DNA of 64,000 bases, taken from assembly GCA_963809795.1 (NCBI GenBank), contig CAWELN010000003.1, positions 30,058-94,057 on the forward strand, written 5' to 3'. The notes below the pieces were generated by a model that saw only the letters and a program-made list of their open reading frames with translations, was not told where the DNA came from and did not search any database. Position 1 is the stretch's first letter; each line of letters opens with the position of its first letter. The position numbers and the translations under genes are program-made. This DNA comes from DASUAS01 sp963809795 (lineage in GTDB: Bacteria > Actinomycetota > Acidimicrobiia > IMCC26256 > DASPTH01). Below are positions 8,748 to 16,374 of the stretch, piece by piece.

Positions 8748-9167
8748 ATGCCCGAAGCAGCGCACGAGAAGATCGTCGCCGAGATGGCGAAGGACATCGA
8801 CCGCGAGAACCTTGCGTCGCTGGTCTTCGACCTGTCGAAGTACCAGGTGTACTCGGAGGAGAGCGCGACGGTCGCCTTCGCGTACATCAGCGGCCAGCTC
8901 GGTGTGGTCTTCTGGAACCTCGAGCCGGGCCAGGAGAACGACTACCACATGCACCCGACGACGGAGCACCTCCACGTCGTGGTGGCGGGGGAGGTCGAGT
9001 ACACCCTCGGCGACATGGACCCGATCATGGTCGCCGCGGGCCAGGCGGTCATGGTCCCGGAGAAGGTGCCGCACGGGATCCGCAACGTCGGCACGGTGCC
9101 GGCGTCGTACTTCGCGGTCACGAGCCCGGGCGACTACCAGAAGGTGCTCGTGGACCGGCCGGCGTGA
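8748..9167 (+). CDS. Cupin-domain protein
   Basis: 139 aa with one cupin barrel: motif 1 is HMHPTTEHLHVVVAGEVEY (His, His and Glu available as metal ligands) and motif 2 is PEKVPHGIRN. Such small cupins act as metal-dependent isomerases, dioxygenases or binding proteins, and the exact role cannot be fixed. A ribosome site AGGAAG precedes ATG 8748, and the stop overlaps the next GTG by 4 nt, so it is translationally coupled inside the ring-cleavage operon. It may process a ring-fission product (inference). Confidence 0.75.
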   Translation: MPEAAHEKIVAEMAKDIDRENLASLVFDLSKYQVYSEESATVAFAYISGQLGVVFWNLEPGQENDYHMHPTTEHLHVVVAGEVEYTLGDMDPIMVAAGQAVMVPEKVPHGIRNVGTVPASYFAVTSPGDYQKVLVDRPA

Positions 9168-9589
9168 ACGACGCGGCCGATCGTGCCGCCATCCGCGAGG
9201 TGCTCGCCTGGTACATGCGGGCGATGCGGCTGCGGGACGTCGACCTGATGGACGCGGTGTTCACCGCGGATGCGACCATCGACTACACCGCGATCGGCGG
9301 GTCGGTGGCGTCGTGGCCGGACACCAAGCCGTGGCTGCGCGGCATGATCGACGTCGAGCTCTTCATGCTCTTCGTCGGGGACGTGTACCCGGTCTTCGGC
9401 GCCGACCAGCAGACCGCAGAGGTCGAGAGCACGTGGCACGGCGTGTTCGTCGCCTCGGCCGGCGCTCCGCCGTTGATCGTCTTCGGGACCTACGACGACC
9501 GGTTCGTCCGCACGCCGGACGGCTGGCGGATCTCCGAGCGCATCGATCATCCGGCGGTGCAGGTCCCCGCAGGGAGCGCACCGGAATGA
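9164..9589 (+). CDS. SnoaL-like/NTF2-fold protein, copy 1
   Basis: 141 aa, the typical alpha+beta cone fold with helix AIREVLAWYMRAMRLRD, then FTADATIDYTAIGG and an ending GWRISERIDHPA. Members are isomerases, hydratases, dehydratases or hydroxylases on ring or polyketide substrates, often with little conservation of active-site residues. GTG 9164 overlaps the cupin stop and the stop overlaps the next ATG, so cupin, SnoaL and reductase are coupled. One of three such proteins in the island (others at 19427 and 20857). Confidence 0.75.
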   Translation: MNDAADRAAIREVLAWYMRAMRLRDVDLMDAVFTADATIDYTAIGGSVASWPDTKPWLRGMIDVELFMLFVGDVYPVFGADQQTAEVESTWHGVFVASAGAPPLIVFGTYDDRFVRTPDGWRISERIDHPAVQVPAGSAPE

Positions 9590-10644
9590 CGTACCGGGTG
9601 CTCCACTGCGGCACCGGCAACGCGGGCGCGCTCGCACTCCGCGGCGTCATCGCGCATCCCGATCTGGAGCTCGTGGGCGTGCTCGCGTACAGCCCCGACA
9701 AGATCGGACGCGATGCCGGGGAATTGATCGGCGGTGAACCGGTCGGCATCGTCGCGACGGACGACCTCGATGCGGTGCTCTCGCTGGAGGCCGACTGCCT
9801 CTGCTACATGGGCGACGGGCTGCAGCACCCGGAGGAGTCCGTCGAGACGATGTGCTGGTTCCTGGCCGCAGGGACCAACGTCGTGACCACCTCGATCTTG
9901 GCGCTGGTGAATCCCGCCACCGCCCGCCCGGATCTGCTGGAGCCGGTCGAGGCCGCGTGCCGGGCGGGTGGCACCACCTTCTTCTGCAACGGCGCCGATC
10001 CCGGTTTTGCCAGCGATCTCGTCCCCCTGACGCTGCTCGCGCTCATGGACGACGTCGAGGCGGTCCGGATCCAGGAGATCATCAACTACGGCTTCTACGA
10101 CCAGGTGGAGACCATGCGAGTGCTGTTCGGGTTCGGGCAGCCGCTCGACTACGAGGCGCCGCTCTTCACGAGCGGCGCGTTGACGGAGTACTGGGGCGGG
10201 GTGATCGCGCTCGTCGCGGCCAAGCTCGGGGTGAAGCTCGAGGACATCCGCGAGACGCACGATCTCGTCGCGATGGACCATGACGTCGAGATCGCGGTCG
10301 GCACCATCGAGGCCGGCACGACCGCGGCGATCCGCTTCGACGTCCAGGGGATCGTCAACGGCCGGCCCGCGATCGTGGTCGAGCACTACACGCGCGTCGA
10401 CACCGCCGCCGCGCCGGAGTGGCCGCGCTGCGCCGGCGGTGAGAACGGCTACCGGATCCTGCTGGAAGGCCGTCCGCAGCTCGCGTGTGAGATCACCATG
10501 GCCGACGAGCACGGGGGCGACGGCGGTCTCATCGCCAACGGCATGCGCGTCGTGAACGCGATTCCGTTCGTGTGCGACACCGCGCCCGGGGTCCTCGACA
10601 CGCTGGGGATCCCGTCGGTGGTGAGCCGCAACGTCCGGTTCTGA
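9586..10644 (+). CDS. DapB-like / native amine dehydrogenase-like oxidoreductase, copy 2
   Basis: 352 aa, clearly a paralogue of the gene at 5675: both share HCGTGN/HWGTGN at the nucleotide-binding loop, NGADPGF, RIQEI-NY, LFGFGQPLDY and LFTSGALTEYWGG. Probable NAD(P)H-dependent reductase or amine dehydrogenase. ATG 9586 overlaps the SnoaL stop. It is the last gene of its operon, like copy 1 in the transport operon, and ends 9 bp from the convergent KstD-like gene. Two such close copies in one regulon may act on successive or related intermediates. Confidence 0.75.
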   Translation: MTYRVLHCGTGNAGALALRGVIAHPDLELVGVLAYSPDKIGRDAGELIGGEPVGIVATDDLDAVLSLEADCLCYMGDGLQHPEESVETMCWFLAAGTNVVTTSILALVNPATARPDLLEPVEAACRAGGTTFFCNGADPGFASDLVPLTLLALMDDVEAVRIQEIINYGFYDQVETMRVLFGFGQPLDYEAPLFTSGALTEYWGGVIALVAAKLGVKLEDIRETHDLVAMDHDVEIAVGTIEAGTTAAIRFDVQGIVNGRPAIVVEHYTRVDTAAAPEWPRCAGGENGYRILLEGRPQLACEITMADEHGGDGGLIANGMRVVNAIPFVCDTAPGVLDTLGIPSVVSRNVRF

Positions 10645-10653
10645 TCGCGCCGG

Positions 10654-12375
10654 TCAGGTGGCGACGTCGATCCCGGCGTCCTCCGCGATCGCCTCGCCGG
10701 CCAGGAACCCGAAGACCATGGCCGGGGCGATGGTCGCGCCGGCCCCCGCGTACCGGGTGCCCATGACCGTCGACGCCGAGTTCCCCGCGGCGTAGAGGCC
10801 GGGGATGGGCTTCCCGCCGTCGTCGAGCACCCGCCCGCCGGTGTCGGTGACCAGCCCGGCCTTGGTGCCGAGGTCGCTGGGCGTCACCGGGATGGCGTAG
10901 AACGGCGCCGTCTCGATCGGGCCCAGGGTCGGGTTCGGCTTGGCGCGTGGGTCGGAGTAGTAGCGGTCGTTGGCGCTGGCGCCGCGGTGGAAGTCCTCGT
11001 CGACGCCGGTCCGGGCGAACCCGTTGAAGCGCGTGACGGTCTCGCGTAGCGCGGCGGGATCGAGACCGATGTCGGCGGCGAGGCCCTCGAGCGTGTCGGC
11101 CCGGTGCAACCAGCCCGCGCCGGGCTGCCACTCGGGCGGGAGCTTCTTGTCGGACATCACGAACGACGGCAACACCGGTCCGAGGTTGTACCGGGAGCGG
11201 TAGGTGGCGTCGACGACGAACCACGCGGGGATCGACACGTGATCCTTGGCATCCTGCTCGTACATCCTGATGACGAGGTCGTTGTAGTTCTCGCCCTCGT
11301 TGAGGAACCGCTTGGCGTCGCGATTCACGAAGATGCCGTGCGGCAGGCTCTTCTCGATCATGAGGACGTTCGTGTACTTGACCCCGGGCGCGAGCGTGGC
11401 CGGCATCCACCACGCCTCCCGCATCAGGTCGACGTCGAGCTGGGCGCCGATGGCGGCGCCGGCGAGGATGCCGTCGCCGGTGTTGTCGTAGTTGCCGACG
11501 CTCCAGCTCGCCTCGATGGGCGCCCGCTGGTACTGCTTCCGCATCGCGTCGTTCCGCTCGAACCCGCCGGCGCCCACCATCACCCCGCGGCGCGCCTCGA
11601 TGTTCATGGGCTTGCCGTCGCGGGTGATCGTGACGCCGACGACCCGGCCGTCCTCCACGACGAACGACTCCACGGGTGCGCGCAGCCACAGCGGCACGCC
11701 GCGCTCGATCAGCGAGAGGCGGAGCCGCCCGACGAGCGACTGGCCCATGGTGAGGAACGGGTCGCGGTCGTAGCGCTTGCGTCGTTGATACCGCGCCGCG
11801 TAGCGCGCCAGGCCCTTCGCCACCTCGAGCTTGGGCTTGAGGCCGGGCTGGAGCATCGTGCGCGCCTGCGGCACCGTGAGCAGGAACTTGCCCATGATCA
11901 TCGCCGGCGGGTACGGGTCGTGGAGCGTGCGGAACTCCTCACCGAGCTCGTTGCCGTCGAAGGGGACGGGATCGAGCGAACGCCCGCCGAGGCGCCCACC
12001 GGGATCCTCGGGCACGTAGTCGGGATAGAACTCCAGCGAGTCGAATCGCAGGTGCGTGCGCGTGGCGAGGTAGTCGATCATGCGGTTGCCCTCACGGATG
12101 AAGGTCCGTAGCCGCTCCTCGGGGATCGTGCCGCCGGTGAGGTGGGCCAGGTACTTCACCCCCTCGTCCTCGGAGTCCTCGAGGCCGAGGGCCTTCATGG
12201 CCCGGTTGTTCGGCAGCCAGACCGCGCCGGCCGACATCGCGGTCGACCCGCCCCACGTGTCGCCCTTCTCGACGATCAGGACCTCGAGGCCCAGGTCGTG
12301 CGCCCGCACCGCGGCGCACTGCCCGGCGCCGCCCGAGCCCATCACCAGCACGTCGACCGAATGGTGCCATTCCAT
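10654..12375 (-). CDS. FAD-dependent dehydrogenase, 3-ketosteroid-delta1-dehydrogenase-like (KstD family)
   Basis: 573 aa, normal for KstD-type flavoproteins. The FAD-binding loop is VMGSGGAGQCAAVRA followed by EVLIVEK; the C-terminus has GLYAAGNSASTVMG and YAGAGATIAPAMVFGFLAGE, typical of the fumarate reductase/KstD group. It should introduce a double bond next to a ketone in a cyclic substrate. It forms a two-gene minus-strand unit with the SDR at 12391, read from the divergent promoter holding operator site 3. Sterol specificity is not proven: the family also covers other cyclic ketone dehydrogenases. Confidence 0.82.
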   Translation of the reverse strand: MEWHHSVDVLVMGSGGAGQCAAVRAHDLGLEVLIVEKGDTWGGSTAMSAGAVWLPNNRAMKALGLEDSEDEGVKYLAHLTGGTIPEERLRTFIREGNRMIDYLATRTHLRFDSLEFYPDYVPEDPGGRLGGRSLDPVPFDGNELGEEFRTLHDPYPPAMIMGKFLLTVPQARTMLQPGLKPKLEVAKGLARYAARYQRRKRYDRDPFLTMGQSLVGRLRLSLIERGVPLWLRAPVESFVVEDGRVVGVTITRDGKPMNIEARRGVMVGAGGFERNDAMRKQYQRAPIEASWSVGNYDNTGDGILAGAAIGAQLDVDLMREAWWMPATLAPGVKYTNVLMIEKSLPHGIFVNRDAKRFLNEGENYNDLVIRMYEQDAKDHVSIPAWFVVDATYRSRYNLGPVLPSFVMSDKKLPPEWQPGAGWLHRADTLEGLAADIGLDPAALRETVTRFNGFARTGVDEDFHRGASANDRYYSDPRAKPNPTLGPIETAPFYAIPVTPSDLGTKAGLVTDTGGRVLDDGGKPIPGLYAAGNSASTVMGTRYAGAGATIAPAMVFGFLAGEAIAEDAGIDVAT

Positions 12376-12390
12376 GTCGCGGTTCCTTTC

Positions 12391-13146
12391 TCAGAACGTG
12401 TCCGGGCGCACGAGCGCATCGGTGCCGCCGTCGACGAAGAGCACACTGCCGACCATGAACGACGAGTGCTCGCTCAACATCCAGTGCGCGGCTGCGGCGA
12501 TCTCCTCGGGTTCGGCCCAACGCCCGACGGGCATCGGGATCGCCCGCATCAGCGGGCCGATCTCGGGATCGGCGAGGGTCGTCTCGGTCAGCGGCGTGAG
12601 CGTGTTGCCGGGCGCCAACGCGTTGAGGCGGACCCCGTCGGCCGCCCACGCCGGGGCGGTGCGGCGGACCCAGCGCGCCAACGCCAGCTTGACGCTCGCG
12701 TACGCCACCCCTCCCGCCCCGACCTGCGCCGCGGCGCGCGCCTCGTCACCCTCGAGGCACGCGGCCACGAGGGCGTCGTCGACCGGCGCGACGGTGGCCG
12801 CGCACGACGACACCGCGACCGCGGAGGCGGGACCACCCCGGGTGAGCGCGCCGCGCAGGCCCTCGAGCATCGCGATGCTGCCGAAGTAGCTGACGTGGAC
12901 GAGCTGCGCGGGCGGCTCGACGGTCGCGGGCACCCCGGCGAAGCCGGCGTACCCCTCGAGGGACCCGTCGCACCGCTCCATGATTCCTGCGATCGCGGCC
13001 TCGCGTCCCGCGGCGGTGCCGAGGTCGGCGAGCACCTCGGCGTCGCGCAGGTCGACGCCGATGACGCGCCGCCCCTCGGTCTCCAGCCGACGTCGGGTCG
13101 CGGCGCCGATGCCCGATGCCGATCCCGTCAACGCAATACCGGCCAT
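12391..13146 (-). CDS. SDR, 3-alpha-hydroxysteroid dehydrogenase/carbonyl reductase-like (HsdA-type)
   Basis: 251 aa. It follows Comamonas HsdA more closely than ordinary FabG-like SDRs: TGSASGIG nucleotide loop, VIGVDLRDAEVLADL, VSYFG, the catalytic YASVK and an ending VDGGTDALVRPDTF. It probably oxidises or reduces a ring hydroxyl/ketone with NAD(H). It sits 15 bp before the KstD-like gene, so the pair could carry out alcohol oxidation followed by ring desaturation. It is the first gene left of the divergent promoter with operator site 3. Confidence 0.83.
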   Translation of the reverse strand: MAGIALTGSASGIGAATRRRLETEGRRVIGVDLRDAEVLADLGTAAGREAAIAGIMERCDGSLEGYAGFAGVPATVEPPAQLVHVSYFGSIAMLEGLRGALTRGGPASAVAVSSCAATVAPVDDALVAACLEGDEARAAAQVGAGGVAYASVKLALARWVRRTAPAWAADGVRLNALAPGNTLTPLTETTLADPEIGPLMRAIPMPVGRWAEPEEIAAAAHWMLSEHSSFMVGSVLFVDGGTDALVRPDTF

Positions 13147-13227
13147 CGTCCCCCCGCGTGCGGCCGCCGGTCGGCGTCCGTGGGCATGCTCACCGACGCC
13201 GGGATCGTATCGACTATCAATCTATTT

Positions 13228-13241
13228 ATCAAAGGCTTGAT
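13228..13241. promoter_or_regulatory. Operator palindrome, site 3 (divergent promoter)
   Basis: ATCAAAGGCTTGAT has one mismatch to ATCAAG-N2-CTTGAT. It lies between the divergent HsdA-like SDR (start 13146) and SDR (start 13310). Rightward, TTGATT at 13237-13242 and TTTAAG near 13259 are possible -35 and -10 elements with a 16-nt spacer. An extra TATCAA half-site is at 13215-13220. Confidence 0.66.
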
Positions 13242-13309
13242 TGCCTGTCGGCCCGTGGTTTAAGGTCGCCGCCAGGTCACGGTCCACGGCATTCGGTCGC
13301 GGGGGGTCG

Positions 13310-14065
13310 ATGCGGACGCTCGAAGACAAGGTTGCCATCGTCACCGGCGCCGGCCAGGGCGTCGGTGAAGGCGTGGCACTGGCGCTCGCCGACGCCGGCG
13401 CCAAGGTGGTGGTCGCCGGCCGGACGAAGACCAAGGTGGAGCGGACCGCCACCGCCATCGCGCAGCGCGACGGGGTCGCGACGCCCCTGGAGTGCGACGT
13501 GACCGATCCGGTCCAGGTGCAGGAGTGCGTCGACTTCACCGTGCGCGAGTACGGCACCGTCGACATCCTGGTGAACAACGCCCAGGTCCCGCCGCTCGGG
13601 CCGATCGCCGAGATCCCCGAAGCGCTCTTCGAGGAGGGGTGGAGCACCGGGCCGCTGGCGACGTTCCGGTTCATGCGGGCGTGCCATCCGCACCTCAAGG
13701 GTGGCGGGGTGATCGTGAACATGGGCTCCGGCTCGGCGATCCGGCCCGACCTGAGCGCGTTCGGGGCCTACGGCGCGTGCAAGGAGGCGATCCGGACCAT
13801 GAGCCGCGCCGCCGCGTGCGAGTGGGGGCGGGACGGCATCCGGGTGAACGTGGTGTTGCCGTTGGCGCTGTCGCCCGCGATGGAGGGCTTCCTCGCCGAG
13901 CACCCCGAAGCCCGCGACGGCGTCCTCGGCGCGATCCCGCTCGGGTTCATCGGCGACTCGGCACAGCACATCGGTCCTGCGGTGGTCTGGTTGTGCTCCG
14001 ACGCCGCCAGCTACGTGACCGGCACGAGCATCTGTGTCGACGGCGGCCAGGACTACGTCCGCTGA
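13310..14065 (+). CDS. Short-chain dehydrogenase/reductase
   Basis: 251 aa classical SDR: TGAGQGVG cofactor loop, LVNNAQ, serine in MGSGSA and catalytic YGACK. It ends VTGTSICVDGGQDYVR. ATG 13310 follows GGGGGG. First gene of a long plus-strand operon running through the zinc alcohol dehydrogenase, flavin monooxygenase, molybdenum hydroxylase large subunit, another SDR and a SnoaL-like protein. Substrate unknown; an alcohol/ketone step on the island's substrate is likely. Confidence 0.85.
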   Translation: MRTLEDKVAIVTGAGQGVGEGVALALADAGAKVVVAGRTKTKVERTATAIAQRDGVATPLECDVTDPVQVQECVDFTVREYGTVDILVNNAQVPPLGPIAEIPEALFEEGWSTGPLATFRFMRACHPHLKGGGVIVNMGSGSAIRPDLSAFGAYGACKEAIRTMSRAAACEWGRDGIRVNVVLPLALSPAMEGFLAEHPEARDGVLGAIPLGFIGDSAQHIGPAVVWLCSDAASYVTGTSICVDGGQDYVR

Positions 14066-14090
14066 CCGCGGAGCCAGGGGGACCTCGAAC

Positions 14091-15104
14091 ATGCGCGCAG
14101 CCCTGTACTACGGACCGGGAGACGTCCGGCTCGAGGACATCCCCGAACCGGACCCGACCCCGGGCACGGTGAAGGTCCGGTCGCTGCACAACGGACTGTG
14201 CGGCACCGACCTGCACCAGTACTTCGTCGGCCCGATGAGCCCCGCGCCCCTGCCCACCGTGGTCGGGCACGAGTTCTCCGGGGAGGTCGTCGACGTCGGG
14301 CGTGACGTCACGTCGGTGGCGGTCGGTGACCTCGTTGCCATCGAACCGCTCTGGCCGTGCGGCACGTGCGCGCCCTGTGTCGACGGGGACCCCAACCTCT
14401 GCTGGGAGGTCCTGTGCCACGGCCTCGGTGGCCCCGGCGGCGGCCTCTCGGAGTTCACCGTGGTGCGCGAGCACATGGCCCACCGGCTGCCCGAGGGCCT
14501 CGGCCCCGTCCACGGCGCCCTGGTCGAGCCCATGTCGGTCGCGTATCGGGCGGTGCTGCGGGCCGAGCCGCGCCCGGGTGACGCGGCGGTCGTGTTCGGC
14601 GGTGGTCCCATCGGCATCGGTGCCTACCTCGCCCTCGGCGCGCTCGGAGTCGACGACGTCACCGTGGTGGAGCCCGCGGCGGAGCGCCGCGCCGCGGTCG
14701 GCGCCCTCGGCGCGGCGCGCGTGCTCGACCCGGCGGCCACCGACGTCGTGGAGGAGGTGCGCGACCGCACGAAGGGTGCCGGGGCCCGGGTCGTCGTCGA
14801 CGCCGCCGGCGTCCCCGCGTCCTTCACCGCCGCGCTCGGGGTCGCGAGCACCAAGGCCCGCGTCGTGACCGTCGCCGCGTACATGGAGCCGGTGACCTAC
14901 AACCCGACCGACGTGATGATGCGCGAGCTGGAGATCGTGTCGTCGTTCTCGTACAACGGCGAGTTCGACGCGGTGATCGAGCACATGGCGGCGGGTCGGT
15001 ACCCAACGGACGGATGGGTCGAGCGCGTGCCCTTCGACGAGCAGCTCACCGCCTACGACCGCCTGCACCGGGGCGAGGCGATCAAGTTGATGATCGACCT
15101 GTGA
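14091..15104 (+). CDS. Zinc-dependent medium-chain alcohol dehydrogenase
   Basis: 337 aa, of the sorbitol/butanediol dehydrogenase type. Catalytic zinc ligands are the Cys in GLCGTDLHQY and His-Glu in VGHEFSGEV; the structural zinc loop is CGTCAPCVDGDPNLC. The Rossmann motif is VVFGGGPIGIGAYLA. It should oxidise a secondary alcohol with NAD(P). It starts 25 bp after the SDR stop with an AGGGGGA ribosome site, in the operon governed by operator site 3. Confidence 0.88.
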   Translation: MRAALYYGPGDVRLEDIPEPDPTPGTVKVRSLHNGLCGTDLHQYFVGPMSPAPLPTVVGHEFSGEVVDVGRDVTSVAVGDLVAIEPLWPCGTCAPCVDGDPNLCWEVLCHGLGGPGGGLSEFTVVREHMAHRLPEGLGPVHGALVEPMSVAYRAVLRAEPRPGDAAVVFGGGPIGIGAYLALGALGVDDVTVVEPAAERRAAVGALGAARVLDPAATDVVEEVRDRTKGAGARVVVDAAGVPASFTAALGVASTKARVVTVAAYMEPVTYNPTDVMMRELEIVSSFSYNGEFDAVIEHMAAGRYPTDGWVERVPFDEQLTAYDRLHRGEAIKLMIDL

Positions 15105-15159
15105 GCGCGACCCACGCCGTCCGGCACGTCCCACCCCTCGGAGAACGGAGAACAGGCCG

Positions 15160-16374
15160 ATGACCCTGATCGGTGCCCAGGACCGTGACCGTCTCGCCGG
15201 GCTCACGCGCGAGGGCGCGATCGCCCGCGCCCGCGAGCTCGCCGCCAACCTCGTGGACCGGCGGGCGGAGACCGAAGCCCTCCGGCGCGTCCCCGACGCC
15301 ACCATGGAGGAGTTCGTGGCGAGCGGCCTGATGCGGATCAACCAGGCGTCGCGTTGGGGCGGTGCCGAGCTCGGCACCGAGGCCGCGGTCGAGGTGATCG
15401 CCGAGGTCGCCAAGGGCGACGCGTCGGCCGGGTGGGTGTTCGGGCTGATCGCCAGCCACTTCTGGTTGGTCTGCCTGTTCCCGCCCGAGGCGCAGGAGGA
15501 GATGTGGGGGAGCGACCCGAACGTGATGATGTCGTCGTCGTTCGCGGCCACCGAGGGCCACTGCGAGAAGGTCGAGGGCGGGTACCGCGTCCAGGGGCGC
15601 TGGCCGTTCTCGAGCGGGTCCGACCACTGCTCCTGGGCCATGCTCGGCATCGTGCTGCCGCCCGCGGGCCCCGACGAGCCGCCGACGCTGGTGTGGGGCC
15701 TCCTCCCACGGTCGGACTACCGGGTCGACGACGACTGGCGGACCGTGGGCATGCGGGGCACCGGGTCGAACACCCTCGTCGTCGACGACGCCTTCATCCC
15801 CGACCACCGGTGCATCAACCCCTGGGACGTGAGCGCGGGCACCGCCCCCGGGAGTGCGTTCAACCCGGCGCCGCTCTTCCGCCTCCCGTTCGGTCCCGCG
15901 CTCGCCTACTACCTCTCGGCTCCTGCGCTCGGCGCCGCCGAGCGGACCTTCGACGACTGGGTGCACTACATCGCCCGCAAGCGCCAGGTGTTCACGGGCG
16001 CCGAAGTCGGGAAGCAGGCGCCGATGCTCATCCGGGCGGGTGAGCTGTCGGCGCAGCTCGAGGCGGCCCGGTTGCTGATGACCACGACACCACGCGCGAT
16101 CGACGAGGCCATCCTGCGGGGCCCACTCGACCAGGAGCTGCGCGTGCGAGCCGGTCGCAACGCGACGTACGCGGTGCGGATGTGCGTCGAGGTGGTCGAG
16201 CGCTGCATGCAGTTCAGCGGCGGCACCGGGCTCTTCGAGCACCATCCGGTGCAGCAGGGTTGGCGCGACGTGTACGGCGTCGCCGCCCACGTCGGGTTCG
16301 GGGTCGACAACGCGTACGGGACCTACGGCAACCTCCTGTTGGGGGTGCCGGTGATGCCGTCACCGATGCTGTGA
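15160..16374 (+). CDS. Flavin-dependent monooxygenase of the acyl-CoA-dehydrogenase fold (HsaA/HpaB-group D-like)
   Basis: 404 aa with the acyl-CoA dehydrogenase fold but motifs of two-component hydroxylases: SRWGGAELGTEAAVEVIAE, GDASAGWVFG, RVQGRWPFSSGSDHC and MRGTGSNTLVVDD. Known relatives such as HsaA hydroxylate a phenolic ring using FMNH2/FADH2 from a separate reductase, giving a catechol for meta-cleavage. No dedicated small flavin reductase is seen nearby. The product would suit the type I extradiol dioxygenase at 6823 (inference). A plain acyl-CoA dehydrogenase is the less likely alternative. Confidence 0.78.
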   Translation: MTLIGAQDRDRLAGLTREGAIARARELAANLVDRRAETEALRRVPDATMEEFVASGLMRINQASRWGGAELGTEAAVEVIAEVAKGDASAGWVFGLIASHFWLVCLFPPEAQEEMWGSDPNVMMSSSFAATEGHCEKVEGGYRVQGRWPFSSGSDHCSWAMLGIVLPPAGPDEPPTLVWGLLPRSDYRVDDDWRTVGMRGTGSNTLVVDDAFIPDHRCINPWDVSAGTAPGSAFNPAPLFRLPFGPALAYYLSAPALGAAERTFDDWVHYIARKRQVFTGAEVGKQAPMLIRAGELSAQLEAARLLMTTTPRAIDEAILRGPLDQELRVRAGRNATYAVRMCVEVVERCMQFSGGTGLFEHHPVQQGWRDVYGVAAHVGFGVDNAYGTYGNLLLGVPVMPSPML

